A stretch of DNA of 46,538 bases from an uncultured Pelagibacteraceae bacterium. Lineage in GTDB: Bacteria > Pseudomonadota > Alphaproteobacteria > Pelagibacterales > Pelagibacteraceae. The position numbers and the translations under genes are program-made. The stretch is taken from assembly GCA_902555185.1 (NCBI GenBank), contig CACDSA010000007.1, positions 1 to 46,538 on the forward strand, written 5' to 3'. Position 1 is the stretch's first letter; each line of letters begins with the position of its first letter. Of this stretch, positions 10,004-21,546 are shown in pieces. The notes below the pieces were generated by a model. It saw only the letters and a program-made list of their open reading frames with translations, was not told the DNA's origin and made no database searches.

Positions 10004-11532
10004 ATGACTATAAATCCATCAGAAGTAACAAAATTATTAAAAGATCAAATAAAGAATTTCGGTGAAAAAGCTGAAGTCTCTGAAATTGGAAAGGTTTTGT
10101 CAGTTGGAGACGGTATAGCCAGAGTCTACGGACTCGATAATGTTCAAGCTGGGGAGATGGTCGAGTTTGAGGATGGCTCAAAGGGAATGGCACTTAATTT
10201 AGAAAATGATAACGTCGGTGTTGTTATTTTTGGTGATGACAGAAATATTAAAGAGGGAGATACTATTAAAAGAACTAATGCAATTGTAGATGTCCCAGTT
10301 GGTAAAGAACTTTTAGGAAGAGTTGTGGATGGATTAGGAAATCCTATAGATGGAAAAGGATCTTTATCAGCTAAAATCAGGAAGCGAGTTGAAGTAAAAG
10401 CACCTGGAATTATTCCAAGGCAATCTGTAAACGAGCCAATGCAAACAGGTTTAAAATCAATAGACTCATTAATACCTATTGGAAGAGGTCAAAGAGAACT
10501 TATTATCGGAGATAGGCAAACTGGTAAAACTGCAGTTGCAATAGATGCGATCATTAATCAAAAAAAAATTAATGAGTCATCAGATGAAAAAAAGAAATTG
10601 TACTGCGTATACGTTGCAATAGGACAAAAACGTTCTACTGTTGCTCAAATAACAAAAACCCTAGAGGAAGCAGGCGCATTGAAATATACCACTATAGTTG
10701 CGGCCACAGCATCAGACTCTGCACCTTTACAATTTTTAGCTCCTTACACTGGATGTACAATAGGAGAATATTTTAGAGACAATGGTATGCATGCCCTCAT
10801 TGTTTACGATGATTTATCTAAACAGGCTGTAGCTTATAGACAAATGTCTCTGCTATTAAGAAGACCTCCTGGAAGAGAAGCTTATCCAGGTGACGTATTT
10901 TACTTGCACAGTAGATTATTAGAACGTGCAGCAAAGCTAAACGAAAAAAGTGGAGGGGGTTCATTAACAGCTCTTCCAATTATCGAAACACAGGCAGGAG
11001 ATGTATCTGCTTACATACCAACAAATGTTATTTCAATTACAGATGGGCAAATATTTTTAGAAACAGAGCTGTTTAATCAAGGAATAAGGCCAGCAGTAAA
11101 CGTTGGTTTATCGGTATCAAGAGTTGGTTCTGCAGCACAGACTAAAGCGATGAAAAAAGTTGCAGGGTCTATTAAGTTGGAATTAGCACAATACAGAGAA
11201 ATGGCAGCATTCGCACAGTTTGGTTCAGATTTGGACGCATCAACTCAGCAATTATTAAATCGAGGTGCTAAACTGACTGAACTTTTAAAACAAAATCAGT
11301 ATTCTCCTATGACAGTAGCTGAACAAGTTATATCAGTGTTTTCTGGTGTAAAAGGATATTTAGATGATATTGATCTAGGAAAAATTAAAAAATTTGAAAG
11401 TGATATTATTGAGCGAACAAAATCTGACAGACCTGAGATAATTGAGTCTATCCAAACTTCTGGAAAACTTGATGAAAATACTGAAAAACTTTTGGTTCAA
11501 ATAATTGAAGATTATAAAAAAGGAAACAAATA

Positions 11533-11533
<1 letters not shown>
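10004..11533 (+). CDS. atpA: F1F0 ATP synthase alpha subunit
   Basis: Non-catalytic nucleotide-binding alpha subunit of F1. 509 aa. Domain order: beta-barrel N-terminus (to about residue 95), P-loop GDRQTGKT (169-176), the family signature region with [17 protein letters not shown], and a C-terminal helical domain. It starts one base after the atpH stop, and its own stop overlaps the atpG start by one base (TAATG), indicating tight translational coupling. Confidence 0.98.
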
Positions 11534-13831
<2,298 letters not shown>

Positions 13832-13832
<1 letters not shown>

Positions 13833-14221
13833 TGTCAGACAAAGTAACAATTGAAATAATTTCACCTAATGGATCAATTATAAAAACTGAAGCCAAAGAA
13901 GTTACTATCCCATCATATGAGGGTGAAATGGGAATCTTAAAAAACCATATACCTCTAATTACTTTTTTAAGACCAGGAATCATTAAAATTAAAGGTGACT
14001 CAGAAAAAATATTTTTTGTTGAAGAAGGAACAGTAGAGTTTGTAAATAATAATCTTCTGATTTTAACCTCTTCAGCAAAACAAATTTCAGATATGAATAA
14101 AAATTTACTTAATAATTTAATAAAAGAGTCAGAAGAAAAAATACAAAAAGATGAAATGTCCGACAAAGAAAGATATTTGTTATCATATAAAATTCAGACA
14201 TTGAAAAATATCAACCCGTAA
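13832..14221 (+). CDS. atpC: F1F0 ATP synthase epsilon subunit
   Basis: Epsilon subunit, part of the rotor and a regulator of ATP hydrolysis. 129 aa: an N-terminal beta-sandwich (IEIISPNGSI...EVTIPSYEGEMGILKNHIPL) and a C-terminal helical hairpin. Last gene of the operon. Its 3' end overlaps the 3' end of the convergent rppH gene by 11 bases, and no terminator hairpin is visible between them. Confidence 0.97.
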
Positions 14222-14681
14222 AATCTTTTATTTTCTTTAAAAGCGCGAGATACAAATCTTTTTTAAAATCAACTATTAACCCAGGAAGCTTCTCCGGTGG
14301 GACCCATTTCCATTCAATGAATTCTGGATTTTTAGTATTTAAATTAATTTCAGTTTCTTTACCTAAAAATTTAGTAATAAACCATTTCTGTTTTTGACCT
14401 CTAAATTTGCCTTTCCAAATAATACCCACTAAATTTTCAGGCAGTTCATATTCAAAAAAACCTTCTATTTCCCTTAAAATTTTTACATTTTTAATACTTG
14501 TTTCTTCAAAAAGTTCTCTCTTCATCGCAGCAAGATAGTTTTCGCCAGCATCCACTCCACCCTGAGGCATCTGCCACTTGTCTATAGGATTATCTTTTCT
14601 TTTAGCAACAAAAACTTTGTTTTCGCTATTTAAAATCACAACACCTACACCATTACGCATAGGAAGTTTTTTTTTATTCAT
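14211..14681 (-). CDS. rppH: RNA pyrophosphohydrolase (Nudix)
   Basis: RppH removes pyrophosphate from the 5' end of transcripts, starting RNA decay. 156 aa. It opens with the typical RNGVGVVILN and has a full Nudix box at residues 41-63 (G-x5-E-x7-REL-x-EE). The segment WQMPQGGVDAGE is characteristic of RppH rather than other Nudix enzymes. Last gene of the long minus-strand obg cluster, three bases after ctpA. Confidence 0.93.
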   Translation of the reverse strand: MNKKKLPMRNGVGVVILNSENKVFVAKRKDNPIDKWQMPQGGVDAGENYLAAMKRELFEETSIKNVKILREIEGFFEYELPENLVGIIWKGKFRGQKQKWFITKFLGKETEINLNTKNPEFIEWKWVPPEKLPGLIVDFKKDLYLALLKKIKDFTG

Positions 14682-14683
14682 AA

Positions 14684-15817
14684 TTATGAGTTAAAAAGTT
14701 TGACAGCGTAATCTAATTGATTGTCCTTTTCAGAATTTATTTTAAAATCCTCCCCTTCTTCTTTTACAAGTATGTCAGGTGTAACTCCAACCTCGGAAAT
14801 TGATTTTCCTGATGGCAGGTAGTATTTCGAGATAGTCAATCTCATGCCACCACCATTTCTTAGTGGAATAACAGATTGAACAGAGCCTTTTCCATAGGAG
14901 TTTTCTCCAATTATAATCGCTCTTTTGTGATCTTTTAATGCTCCAGCAAATATTTCCGAGGCTGACGCAGAGCCATTGTTAATTAATATTACAATGGGTT
15001 TACCTTTAATTTCGTCTCCTTTTCTTGCAAAAAACTTTCTAGTTTCTGAAATTCTTCTTCCTTTAGTAGAAACTATTTCTCCATCATCTAAAAAAAAGTC
15101 GGTTATATTTATTGCTTGTGTCAATAATCCACCAGGATTATTTCTTAAATCGACAACATAACCCTTAATCTTTGTTTTTTTTTCAAATTCTTTTATAGAT
15201 TTTAAAAATTGTTTATCACTATTTTCATTGAATGATTTAAGTCTGATATATCCTAAATTTTTTTCTTTCCCAATTGCTTTTGCACTAACAGATTGAACTT
15301 CAATAATTTTTCTTTCTATTTTAAATTCTAATGGTTTTTTTACATTTTTTCTTCTTACAGTTAAGTTAATCGAAGTTCCTACTGGACCTCTCATTAATTT
15401 AACTGCTTCTAATAGCGACTTACCCTGCACTTGTTCGTTACCAATTTTTACAATGTAATCACCAGCTTTGATACCTGCTCTTGCTGCCGGCGTATCATCA
15501 ATGGGTGAAATAACTTTTACAACACCAGACTCCATTCCAATCTCAATACCTAAACCACCAAATTCACCTCTAGTATCTGTTTGCATTTCTTTAAAAAGTT
15601 CTGGGCTCATATAAGCTGAATACGGATCTAAAGATTGAAGAACACCATTTATGGCAGAGTCCATTATTTCAGCTTGATCAACATCATCTACATAATCTTT
15701 TTTAATATTGTCTAAAACTTCGCCAAATAAATCAATTTTTTCATAAAGATCATTTTTTGGATATGCATTTGTAAATAAAAAACTCGCTAACAAAAAAGAT
15801 ATTAATAATTTTTTCAT
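14684..15817 (-). CDS. ctpA: Carboxyl-terminal processing protease (S41, PDZ)
   Basis: Periplasmic serine protease of family S41. I choose the ATG at 15817 (protein MKKLLISFLL...) rather than the in-frame ATG at 15853: it gives a proper signal peptide and an ATGA overlap with the rsfS stop. After the signal peptide come a helical region, a PDZ domain (GGLGIEIGMESGVVKV...AARAGIKAGDYIVKI) and the catalytic domain with the nucleophile in NGSASASEIFAGALKD and the lysine in GENSYGKGSVQ. About 377 aa. Likely role: processing or degrading cell-envelope proteins. Confidence 0.95.
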   Translation of the reverse strand: MKKLLISFLLASFLFTNAYPKNDLYEKIDLFGEVLDNIKKDYVDDVDQAEIMDSAINGVLQSLDPYSAYMSPELFKEMQTDTRGEFGGLGIEIGMESGVVKVISPIDDTPAARAGIKAGDYIVKIGNEQVQGKSLLEAVKLMRGPVGTSINLTVRRKNVKKPLEFKIERKIIEVQSVSAKAIGKEKNLGYIRLKSFNENSDKQFLKSIKEFEKKTKIKGYVVDLRNNPGGLLTQAINITDFFLDDGEIVSTKGRRISETRKFFARKGDEIKGKPIVILINNGSASASEIFAGALKDHKRAIIIGENSYGKGSVQSVIPLRNGGGMRLTISKYYLPSGKSISEVGVTPDILVKEEGEDFKINSEKDNQLDYAVKLFNS

Positions 15818-16161
15818 ATCATTGCTTTTTCTTTTGGAATTTCCTCTGACCACATTTTTTCTAAATCATAAAATTCTCTTTTTTCTGGATGAAATATATG
15901 AATGATAACATCGTGTGCATCTACTAATTTCCATTCACTACTATCTTTACCTTCTATTTTACAATTTTCTATCCCGAGTTTCTTTAACTCAGTAACCAAA
16001 ATTTCAGATAGTGACTGCAGATGTCTTGAAGAAGTTCCTGAGGCGATAATCATATAATCTGCAATATAAGATTTATTTTTAAGATTTATAGAAGTGATAT
16101 TTTTAGCTTTATTATTGTCTAGAATTTTTTCTATATTATTTCTTATTTCAGAAACATTCAT
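15814..16161 (-). CDS. rsfS: Ribosomal silencing factor RsfS
   Basis: RsfS binds L14 on the 50S subunit and blocks subunit joining under starvation. 115 aa. Family landmarks are DYMIIASGTSSRHLQSLSE, IEGKDSSEWKLVDAHDVIIHIF and the terminal REFYDLEKMWS. It starts one base after nadD ends and overlaps ctpA by four bases. The rlmH gene that often follows rsfS in proteobacteria is absent here. Confidence 0.95.
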   Translation of the reverse strand: MNVSEIRNNIEKILDNNKAKNITSINLKNKSYIADYMIIASGTSSRHLQSLSEILVTELKKLGIENCKIEGKDSSEWKLVDAHDVIIHIFHPEKREFYDLEKMWSEEIPKEKAMI

Positions 16162-16162
16162 A

Positions 16163-16699
16163 TTAATACTTAATTTTTTTTCTCAAACCAGAGGATGAGA
16201 CCAGAATAGGTTTATTTTTAATAAATATAATATTATTTTTTTTTAAATATTTTACCACTTTAGATTCTTTACCTTTTTTATCATATCCTCTACGAGAAAA
16301 AACAACTAATTTTGTTAATTTTACTATTCTTTTCCAGCTTTGCCATTTATGAAAATTTAATAAAATATCTGATCCAACAATAAAATAAAGGCCTTTTGGT
16401 TTTTTCTTTTTTAGAATGTACTGAATAATTTTGATTGATCTGGAGGATTTTATTAAATCATCTAAATAAATAACTTCTATATCTTTTATTCTCTTTGAAA
16501 CCCTTTTTGCTATTTTAATTCTTTCTTTAAGAGAAAAAAAAGGATTAATTTTAAATGGATTTTTTTTTGTAATAATCCAATAAATTTTTTCTAATTTAAT
16601 TCTTTTAAATGCAATTTTTGAAATTTTTAAATGTCCTCTATGAGCAGGATCAAAACTTCCACCTAAAATACCTATTTTTGTATTTTTAAGTTTTACCAT
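16163..16699 (-). CDS. nadD: Nicotinate-nucleotide adenylyltransferase
   Basis: Makes nicotinate adenine dinucleotide from NaMN and ATP in NAD synthesis. 178 aa. The nucleotidyltransferase signature GGSFDPAHRGH (residues 13-23, with the H-x-G-H ATP site) is clear; the C-terminal VSSSGLRKKI matches the ISxTxxR ATP-binding motif in a slightly altered form. Three bases downstream of proA in the same operon. Confidence 0.93.
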   Translation of the reverse strand: MVKLKNTKIGILGGSFDPAHRGHLKISKIAFKRIKLEKIYWIITKKNPFKINPFFSLKERIKIAKRVSKRIKDIEVIYLDDLIKSSRSIKIIQYILKKKKPKGLYFIVGSDILLNFHKWQSWKRIVKLTKLVVFSRRGYDKKGKESKVVKYLKKNNIIFIKNKPILVSSSGLRKKIKY

Positions 16700-16702
16700 T
16701 AA

Positions 16703-17944
16703 TTAAGGTCTAATAATTCCTTTACCAGTAACAATATATTTATATGAGGTTAATTGATTTATTCCTACCGGGCCTCTAGGTGGAAGTTTGTTAGTGGAAA
16801 TGCCAATTTCGCCACCGAAACCAAATTCCCCTCCATCGGCGAATTGAGTTGAGACATTATGCATTGCTATTGAGCTATTAACACCATTTAAAAAAATCTT
16901 AGCATTTTTTTTGTTAGCTGTAATAATACTATCGGTATGCATTGTACCGTATTTCAAAATATGTTTGGTTGCTTCAATTACATTTTTTACTGTCTTAATT
17001 GAAATGATTGCATCCAGGTACTCAGTTTTCCAATCTCTTTCTGTGGTTTTTCTTAATTTTCCTTTAAAAAGTTTGTTAATTTTTTTATCAGCTCTAACTT
17101 CACAACCTGAATTTAAAAGAGCATTTACTATTTCTTTAGCATGTGAGTTTAAAGCCTTTTCTTCGATCAGAAGAGTTTCAACTGCTCCACAAATGCTTGT
17201 CCTTCTCATTTTTGCATTAATAATCAATTCTTTTGCCATCTTTATATTTGCGGTTTTATCAACATAAATGTGGCACAATCCTTCAAGATGACCAATTACA
17301 TGTACATTAGAAAATTTTTGCACTTTCGATACAAGTCCTTTCCCTCCTCTTGGCACAATTACATCAATGTATGAACTCATTTTTGATAATAGATGATCTA
17401 CTATTTTTCTATTTCTATTTTCAATAAATTGAACACAGTTTTGATTGATATTGTTCTTTTTTAAATTATCTCTAAATAAATTAGCCAGTAATCTATTTGA
17501 ATTAAAAGCTTCCGATCCACCTCTTAAAATAGAGCAATTACCTGATTTTAAGCATAATGCTGCAACATCAGCTGTAACATTAGGTCTACTTTCATATATA
17601 ACACCTATAACACCAATCGGAGTTGTTATTTTTTTTATCGTTAAATTATTTGGTCTACGCCATGTTTCTAAAACTCTTCCAACCGGATCTTTAAATTTAG
17701 CTATTTCATTTATTGAATTTCTTATACCTTCTATTCTCTTTTTATTTAAAATAAGTCTGTCAACTAAATGCTTTCTTTTAACATTTTTAACATCTTTTAA
17801 ATTTTCCCTGATTATTTTGTTAGTATTTTTTAAAAGTGTTTGATTATAACTCTCCAAAACTTTTTTTATTTTTTTATGTTTTATATCCTTTAAATCCTCA
17901 AAGGCTTTTTTTGCATTCTTACCTATAGTTTCTAAATAATTCAT
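16703..17944 (-). CDS. proA: Gamma-glutamyl phosphate reductase
   Basis: Second enzyme of proline synthesis, reducing gamma-glutamyl phosphate to glutamate semialdehyde with NADPH. 413 aa. Landmarks are the NADP-binding PIGVIGVIYESRPNVT, LKSGNCSILRGGSEA, the catalytic cysteine in RRTSICGAVETLL and the C-terminal GEFGFGGEIGISTNKLPPRGPVG. It abuts proB, which supplies its labile substrate. Confidence 0.97.
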   Translation of the reverse strand: MNYLETIGKNAKKAFEDLKDIKHKKIKKVLESYNQTLLKNTNKIIRENLKDVKNVKRKHLVDRLILNKKRIEGIRNSINEIAKFKDPVGRVLETWRRPNNLTIKKITTPIGVIGVIYESRPNVTADVAALCLKSGNCSILRGGSEAFNSNRLLANLFRDNLKKNNINQNCVQFIENRNRKIVDHLLSKMSSYIDVIVPRGGKGLVSKVQKFSNVHVIGHLEGLCHIYVDKTANIKMAKELIINAKMRRTSICGAVETLLIEEKALNSHAKEIVNALLNSGCEVRADKKINKLFKGKLRKTTERDWKTEYLDAIISIKTVKNVIEATKHILKYGTMHTDSIITANKKNAKIFLNGVNSSIAMHNVSTQFADGGEFGFGGEIGISTNKLPPRGPVGINQLTSYKYIVTGKGIIRP

Positions 17945-19036
17945 TTATAATAATACCATATCATCTTTATGAATTACTTCAGTTTTACTGAGATAACCAA
18001 GGATTGTTTCAATTTCTTTACTTTGTTTACCCTTGATTTTATCTATTTCAGAAGAGCTGAAAGAGGATAATCCCCGAGCTAGTTGAATATTATTCTGATC
18101 TAAAATTATTACATTTTCTCCTTTTCTGAAATTTCCATCAATTTTAGTTATACCAGCAGCGAGTAAGCTTTTACCATTTGATAAAGCTTTAGCAGCACCA
18201 CTATCAATATAAATAATCCCATTGTAATTTAGGGAACCTATGATCCATTTTTTTCTAGCATCCAAAGTGGAAATTTTTGGCAAGAAATGAGTATATTTTT
18301 TATTTTTAATCATATTCAAAATCGGGTTACTTACTTTACCATTTGCAATGAACATATGACTACCCGAATTCATACAAATCTTAGCAGCATCTAACTTTGT
18401 AGCTATACCGCCTGAACCAAATTTATTTTTTTTATTATCTATGAGTGATGTAATTTTCTCATTTATCGAAGTCACCTCTCTTATAATTTTTTTACCATTT
18501 GACTTATCGTAAAGTCCGTCAACATCAGAAAATAAGATCAGCATGTCAGCTCCAATAATTTGAGCTACCCTTGCAGCTAATCTATCGTTATCTCCATATT
18601 TTATTTCACTTGTTGCAGTTGAATCATTTTCATTTACTACTGGGATAGCTTTAATTTTAAATAAATTATCAAAGGTTCTTCTTACATTAATAGCTCTCCT
18701 TCTTTGCTCTGTATCATCTGGACTAATTAAAATTTGACCAGTTTTAATTTTATGTTTATCAAATAGTTTCTGAAATTCTCCAGCCAAATGAATTTGACCT
18801 ACTGCAGCAATAGCCTGGCTCATTTCTAGTTTAATTTTACCTTTTTTTATTTTAAGATATTTTTGACCTAGAGCAATAGCTCCTGAAGAAACAATAACAA
18901 AGCTTTTTCCTTTTCCGTATTTTTTTATATCTTTAATGAGAGAAGTTACCCATTTTTTTTTAAAAAAACCTTTACTGTCTACAACAGTAGAAGACCCAAG
19001 TTTTAAAACTATTTTATTTGCGTTTTTAATTAGCAT
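17945..19036 (-). CDS. proB: Glutamate 5-kinase with PUA domain
   Basis: First enzyme of proline synthesis, phosphorylating glutamate. 363 aa: an N-terminal amino-acid-kinase domain (IVLKLGSSTV, VSSGAIALG, VNENDSTATSEIKYGDNDRLAA, FSDVDGLY) and a C-terminal PUA domain (about residues 270-355). The start overlaps the obgE stop by 11 bases, and its stop abuts the proA start. Feedback inhibition by proline is usual for this family; nothing here shows whether it is retained. Confidence 0.97.
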   Translation of the reverse strand: MLIKNANKIVLKLGSSTVVDSKGFFKKKWVTSLIKDIKKYGKGKSFVIVSSGAIALGQKYLKIKKGKIKLEMSQAIAAVGQIHLAGEFQKLFDKHKIKTGQILISPDDTEQRRRAINVRRTFDNLFKIKAIPVVNENDSTATSEIKYGDNDRLAARVAQIIGADMLILFSDVDGLYDKSNGKKIIREVTSINEKITSLIDNKKNKFGSGGIATKLDAAKICMNSGSHMFIANGKVSNPILNMIKNKKYTHFLPKISTLDARKKWIIGSLNYNGIIYIDSGAAKALSNGKSLLAAGITKIDGNFRKGENVIILDQNNIQLARGLSSFSSSEIDKIKGKQSKEIETILGYLSKTEVIHKDDMVLL

Positions 19037-20009
19037 ATTTAATTAATATTTTTTTTATCTTGTTAATATCCTTATTAGAATAAACAGATATAACTTCATA
19101 ATTAGTTTTCACTTTATTTTTAAACCAATTTAACTTTTTGTTTATCTCATCATTATCTAGCAAATCCGATTTATTAAAAAAAATAATTTCTTTCTTTTTA
19201 ACTAAATCTTTATCATAATTAGATAACTCTAATTTGATTTTTTTATATGAATCGACCAAATTAATTTCTGATAGGTCTATCAAGTGAAGTAAAATTTTAC
19301 ATCTTTCTATATGTCTTAAGAATTTATCTCCAAGACCAACACCCTTATGTGCTCCTTCTACTAAACCAGGAATATCAGCTAGAGTAATCTCTTTCCCTCT
19401 AAAGTAAGAAACCCCTAGGTTTGGGTTTATTGTTGTAAAAGGATAATTGGCTATTTTCGGCTTAGCTCTTGTTAATGCTGCTAGCAAACTAGATTTACCG
19501 GCGTTTGGTTTTCCTATGATTCCAATATCGGCGATTACTTTTAGTTGAAGCCAAATCCAAAATTCTTCTCCAAACTTTCCATTTGTTTTTTTTCTTGGAG
19601 CTCTGTTTGTTGAGCTCTTAAATCTCACATTTCCAAGACCACCTTTGCCACCCGATGCTACAAGATATTTTTCTTTATTTTTAGTAAAATCATAAATTAA
19701 AGTATTATTATCCTCCTCAAATACTTGAGTACCCAATGGAACTTTTAGAATCAAATCTTCACCATTAGCTCCGGTCTTATTTCTTTTGCTTCCAGGCTTT
19801 CCATGTTGGGCTTTAAAATGTTGCGCGTATCTGAAATCAATTAATGTATTAAGATTTCTATCAGACTGAATAATTATAGATCCACCGTTTCCGCCATCAC
19901 CACCATCTGGTCCTCCATACTCCACAAATTTTTCTCTTCTGAAACTTGCAGAACCTGACCCACCATTCCCGGCTTTAATATAAATTTTTGCTTGATCTAA
20001 AAATTTCAT
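19026..20009 (-). CDS. obgE: GTPase Obg/CgtA
   Basis: Ribosome-associated GTPase needed for 50S assembly. 327 aa: the glycine-rich Obg fold (FLDQAKIYIKAGNGGSGSASFRREKF...GGDGGNGGS) followed by the G domain with GKPNAGKSSLLAAL (P-loop), DIPGLVEGAHKGVGLG (G3/switch II) and FFNKSDLL (G4). It ends after the G domain and so lacks the variable C-terminal OCT domain, like many alphaproteobacterial Obg proteins. 40 bases separate it from rpmA. Confidence 0.97.
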   Translation of the reverse strand: MKFLDQAKIYIKAGNGGSGSASFRREKFVEYGGPDGGDGGNGGSIIIQSDRNLNTLIDFRYAQHFKAQHGKPGSKRNKTGANGEDLILKVPLGTQVFEEDNNTLIYDFTKNKEKYLVASGGKGGLGNVRFKSSTNRAPRKKTNGKFGEEFWIWLQLKVIADIGIIGKPNAGKSSLLAALTRAKPKIANYPFTTINPNLGVSYFRGKEITLADIPGLVEGAHKGVGLGDKFLRHIERCKILLHLIDLSEINLVDSYKKIKLELSNYDKDLVKKKEIIFFNKSDLLDNDEINKKLNWFKNKVKTNYEVISVYSNKDINKIKKILIKYAN

Positions 20010-20049
20010 ACTTATTATAATACAAATAACTTATGTTATTTATATAGAG

Positions 20050-20304
20050 TTAATTGGGGATTACAGAAACAAATGTTCTGTTTAATTTAGATTTTTTGAA
20101 TTTTACTTTTCCTTTGATCAAAGAAAAAATTGAGTGATCTTTACCCATGCCAACATTGTCACCAGGGTGGATTCTAGTTCCTCTTTGTCTAACAATTATA
20201 TTACCAGGTATTACAATTTGATCACCGTATTTTTTGACCCCAAGGCGTCTACCTTTACTATCTCGGCCGTTCTTCGATGATCCGCCTGCTTTTTTTGTTG
20301 CCAT
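20050..20304 (-). CDS. rpmA: 50S ribosomal protein L27
   Basis: 84-aa L27 with the typical start [16 protein letters not shown] and the core [20 protein letters not shown]...[13 protein letters not shown]. The N-terminal tail reaches the peptidyl transferase centre in the ribosome. It follows rplU after four bases and precedes obgE, the classical rplU-rpmA-obg order. Confidence 0.98.
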   Translation of the reverse strand: MATKKAGGSSKNGRDSKGRRLGVKKYGDQIVIPGNIIVRQRGTRIHPGDNVGMGKDHSIFSLIKGKVKFKKSKLNRTFVSVIPN

Positions 20305-20308
20305 TTAA

Positions 20309-20719
20309 TTACCTATTTTTTGCTTTCTCTTTTATAGCTTTTTTCTCTTCTTTAACAGGTTTCTTTTTTTCTACTATTTTTGCTTCACTTATGACTTTAC
20401 CACCTTTTGCTAAAATTTTTGTTATTTGTATCTTAGAATGACGTTGTCTATGACCATTTTTTTTTCTTGAGTGTTTTCTTCTTCTTTTATGAAAAATTAG
20501 AACAGTTCGATCTTTGACATTATCTAAAAGTTTAGCTTCTACTGTAGCGCCTTCAACTTTAGGGCTTCCAACTTCTGTGCTTTTGTCATCGTTTAAAAGC
20601 AAAACATTTTCAAATTTTATCGTCTCTCCAACTTTGACGTTAAGCTTTTCAATTTCTAATATTTTACTCGTAGATACTTTGTACTGCTTTCCACCTGTTT
20701 CAATTATAGCAAATGACAT
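20309..20719 (-). CDS. rplU: 50S ribosomal protein L21 with Lys-rich tail
   Basis: L21 core in residues 1-103 (FAIIETGGKQYKVS, HKRRRKHSRKKNGHRQ, the 23S-rRNA-binding part). The 136-aa protein carries about 30 extra C-terminal residues rich in Lys, Glu and Ala (VEKKKPVKEEKKAIKEK), beyond the usual ~103 aa; similar low-complexity tails occur in alphaproteobacterial L21. First gene of the operon; a promoter lies just upstream. Confidence 0.97.
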   Translation of the reverse strand: MSFAIIETGGKQYKVSTSKILEIEKLNVKVGETIKFENVLLLNDDKSTEVGSPKVEGATVEAKLLDNVKDRTVLIFHKRRRKHSRKKNGHRQRHSKIQITKILAKGGKVISEAKIVEKKKPVKEEKKAIKEKAKNR

Positions 20720-20747
20720 AAAATCTCTTTATTTTTAATTTCCACGC

Positions 20748-20775
20748 AATATATCTCTCAGCGCTTACAAGTCAA
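20748..20775 (-). promoter_or_regulatory. Promoter of the rplU-rpmA-obgE operon
   Basis: On the minus strand a TTGACT (20770-20775) and TATATT (20748-20753) are separated by 16 bases, about 30 bases before the rplU ATG. This is a good sigma-70-type match in the gap between gloB and rplU. A GC-rich AAGCGCTGAG lies within the spacer. Confidence 0.6.
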
Positions 20776-20786
20776 GATTATAGAAG

Positions 20787-21545
20787 TTAAAAAGTATCCT
20801 TTAAATCTCTTAATTTTGAGAAAACATCAACTTCAGATGAATCATTAAGGCCTAAAGTATACTTAATTTCAGGATCATTACACCTTAAGAAAATGTTTGT
20901 TTTAATTTCTTGACCTAAAGTAGATGGTACAGTTGGTTGATTAGATTTTAATTTTTTAAGAACATCGATCTCTCTTTCTTTTAAAAAGGTATTATTAGGA
21001 TCGTAAGCTAAACAGAAATTTAAATTTGATTTTGTGTACTCATGTCCACAATAGATTTTAGTATCAGGTGGAAGGTTTTTAATTTTATTTAAAGAATTTA
21101 ACATTTCATCGTGGGTACCCTCAAAAATTCTACCACATCCTAATGAAAACAATGTATCTCCTGTAAAAGCAACTTTTTCCTTGCGAAAAAAAAAAGCAAT
21201 GTGGCCTTTAGTGTGACCTGGAATAAAAATTACCTCAAATTCTAAATTTCCGATCTTTTGTTTTTGATTTTCCTTGAGCAGTATATTTATTCCTGGAATA
21301 CGATCTTTATCCGATTTTGAACCTAAAATTTTTGAATTATATTTTTTTTTAAGTTCTAAGTTCGCACCAACGTGATCAGCATGATGATGAGTATTTAGAA
21401 TAAAATCAAGCTTTTTGTATTTATTAATTACTTTATCACAAGCCTCAAATTCAGCAGGGTCTACTATTGAAACAGTATTAGATTTTTTTTCATAAATTAA
21501 ATAACTATAATTATCACTCAGACATGGAATAATTTCTATTATCAT
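20787..21545 (-). CDS. gloB: Hydroxyacylglutathione hydrolase (glyoxalase II)
   Basis: Metallo-beta-lactamase-fold enzyme that hydrolyses S-lactoylglutathione in methylglyoxal detoxification. 252 aa. The di-metal motif THHHADH is at residues 52-58, further ligands are seen in IPGHTKGHIAF, FTGDTLF and YCGHEYT, and the C-terminal segment has the family LKEREIDVLKKL... Its start is one base from the metW stop, so it probably shares the metXW transcript. Confidence 0.94.
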   Translation of the reverse strand: MIIEIIPCLSDNYSYLIYEKKSNTVSIVDPAEFEACDKVINKYKKLDFILNTHHHADHVGANLELKKKYNSKILGSKSDKDRIPGINILLKENQKQKIGNLEFEVIFIPGHTKGHIAFFFRKEKVAFTGDTLFSLGCGRIFEGTHDEMLNSLNKIKNLPPDTKIYCGHEYTKSNLNFCLAYDPNNTFLKEREIDVLKKLKSNQPTVPSTLGQEIKTNIFLRCNDPEIKYTLGLNDSSEVDVFSKLRDLKDTF

Positions 21546-21546
21546 T

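Noticed and set aside
15817-15853. Longer start for ctpA (MVRGNSKRKSND...)
   Set aside because: Would put 12 charged residues before the signal peptide; the ATG at 15817 gives an ATGA overlap with rsfS and a normal signal peptide.
16911-17267. Plus-strand hydrophobic ORFs inside proA (16911-17267, 17445-17843)
   Set aside because: Antisense shadows of a certain gene in AT-rich DNA; no ribosome binding site or family features.
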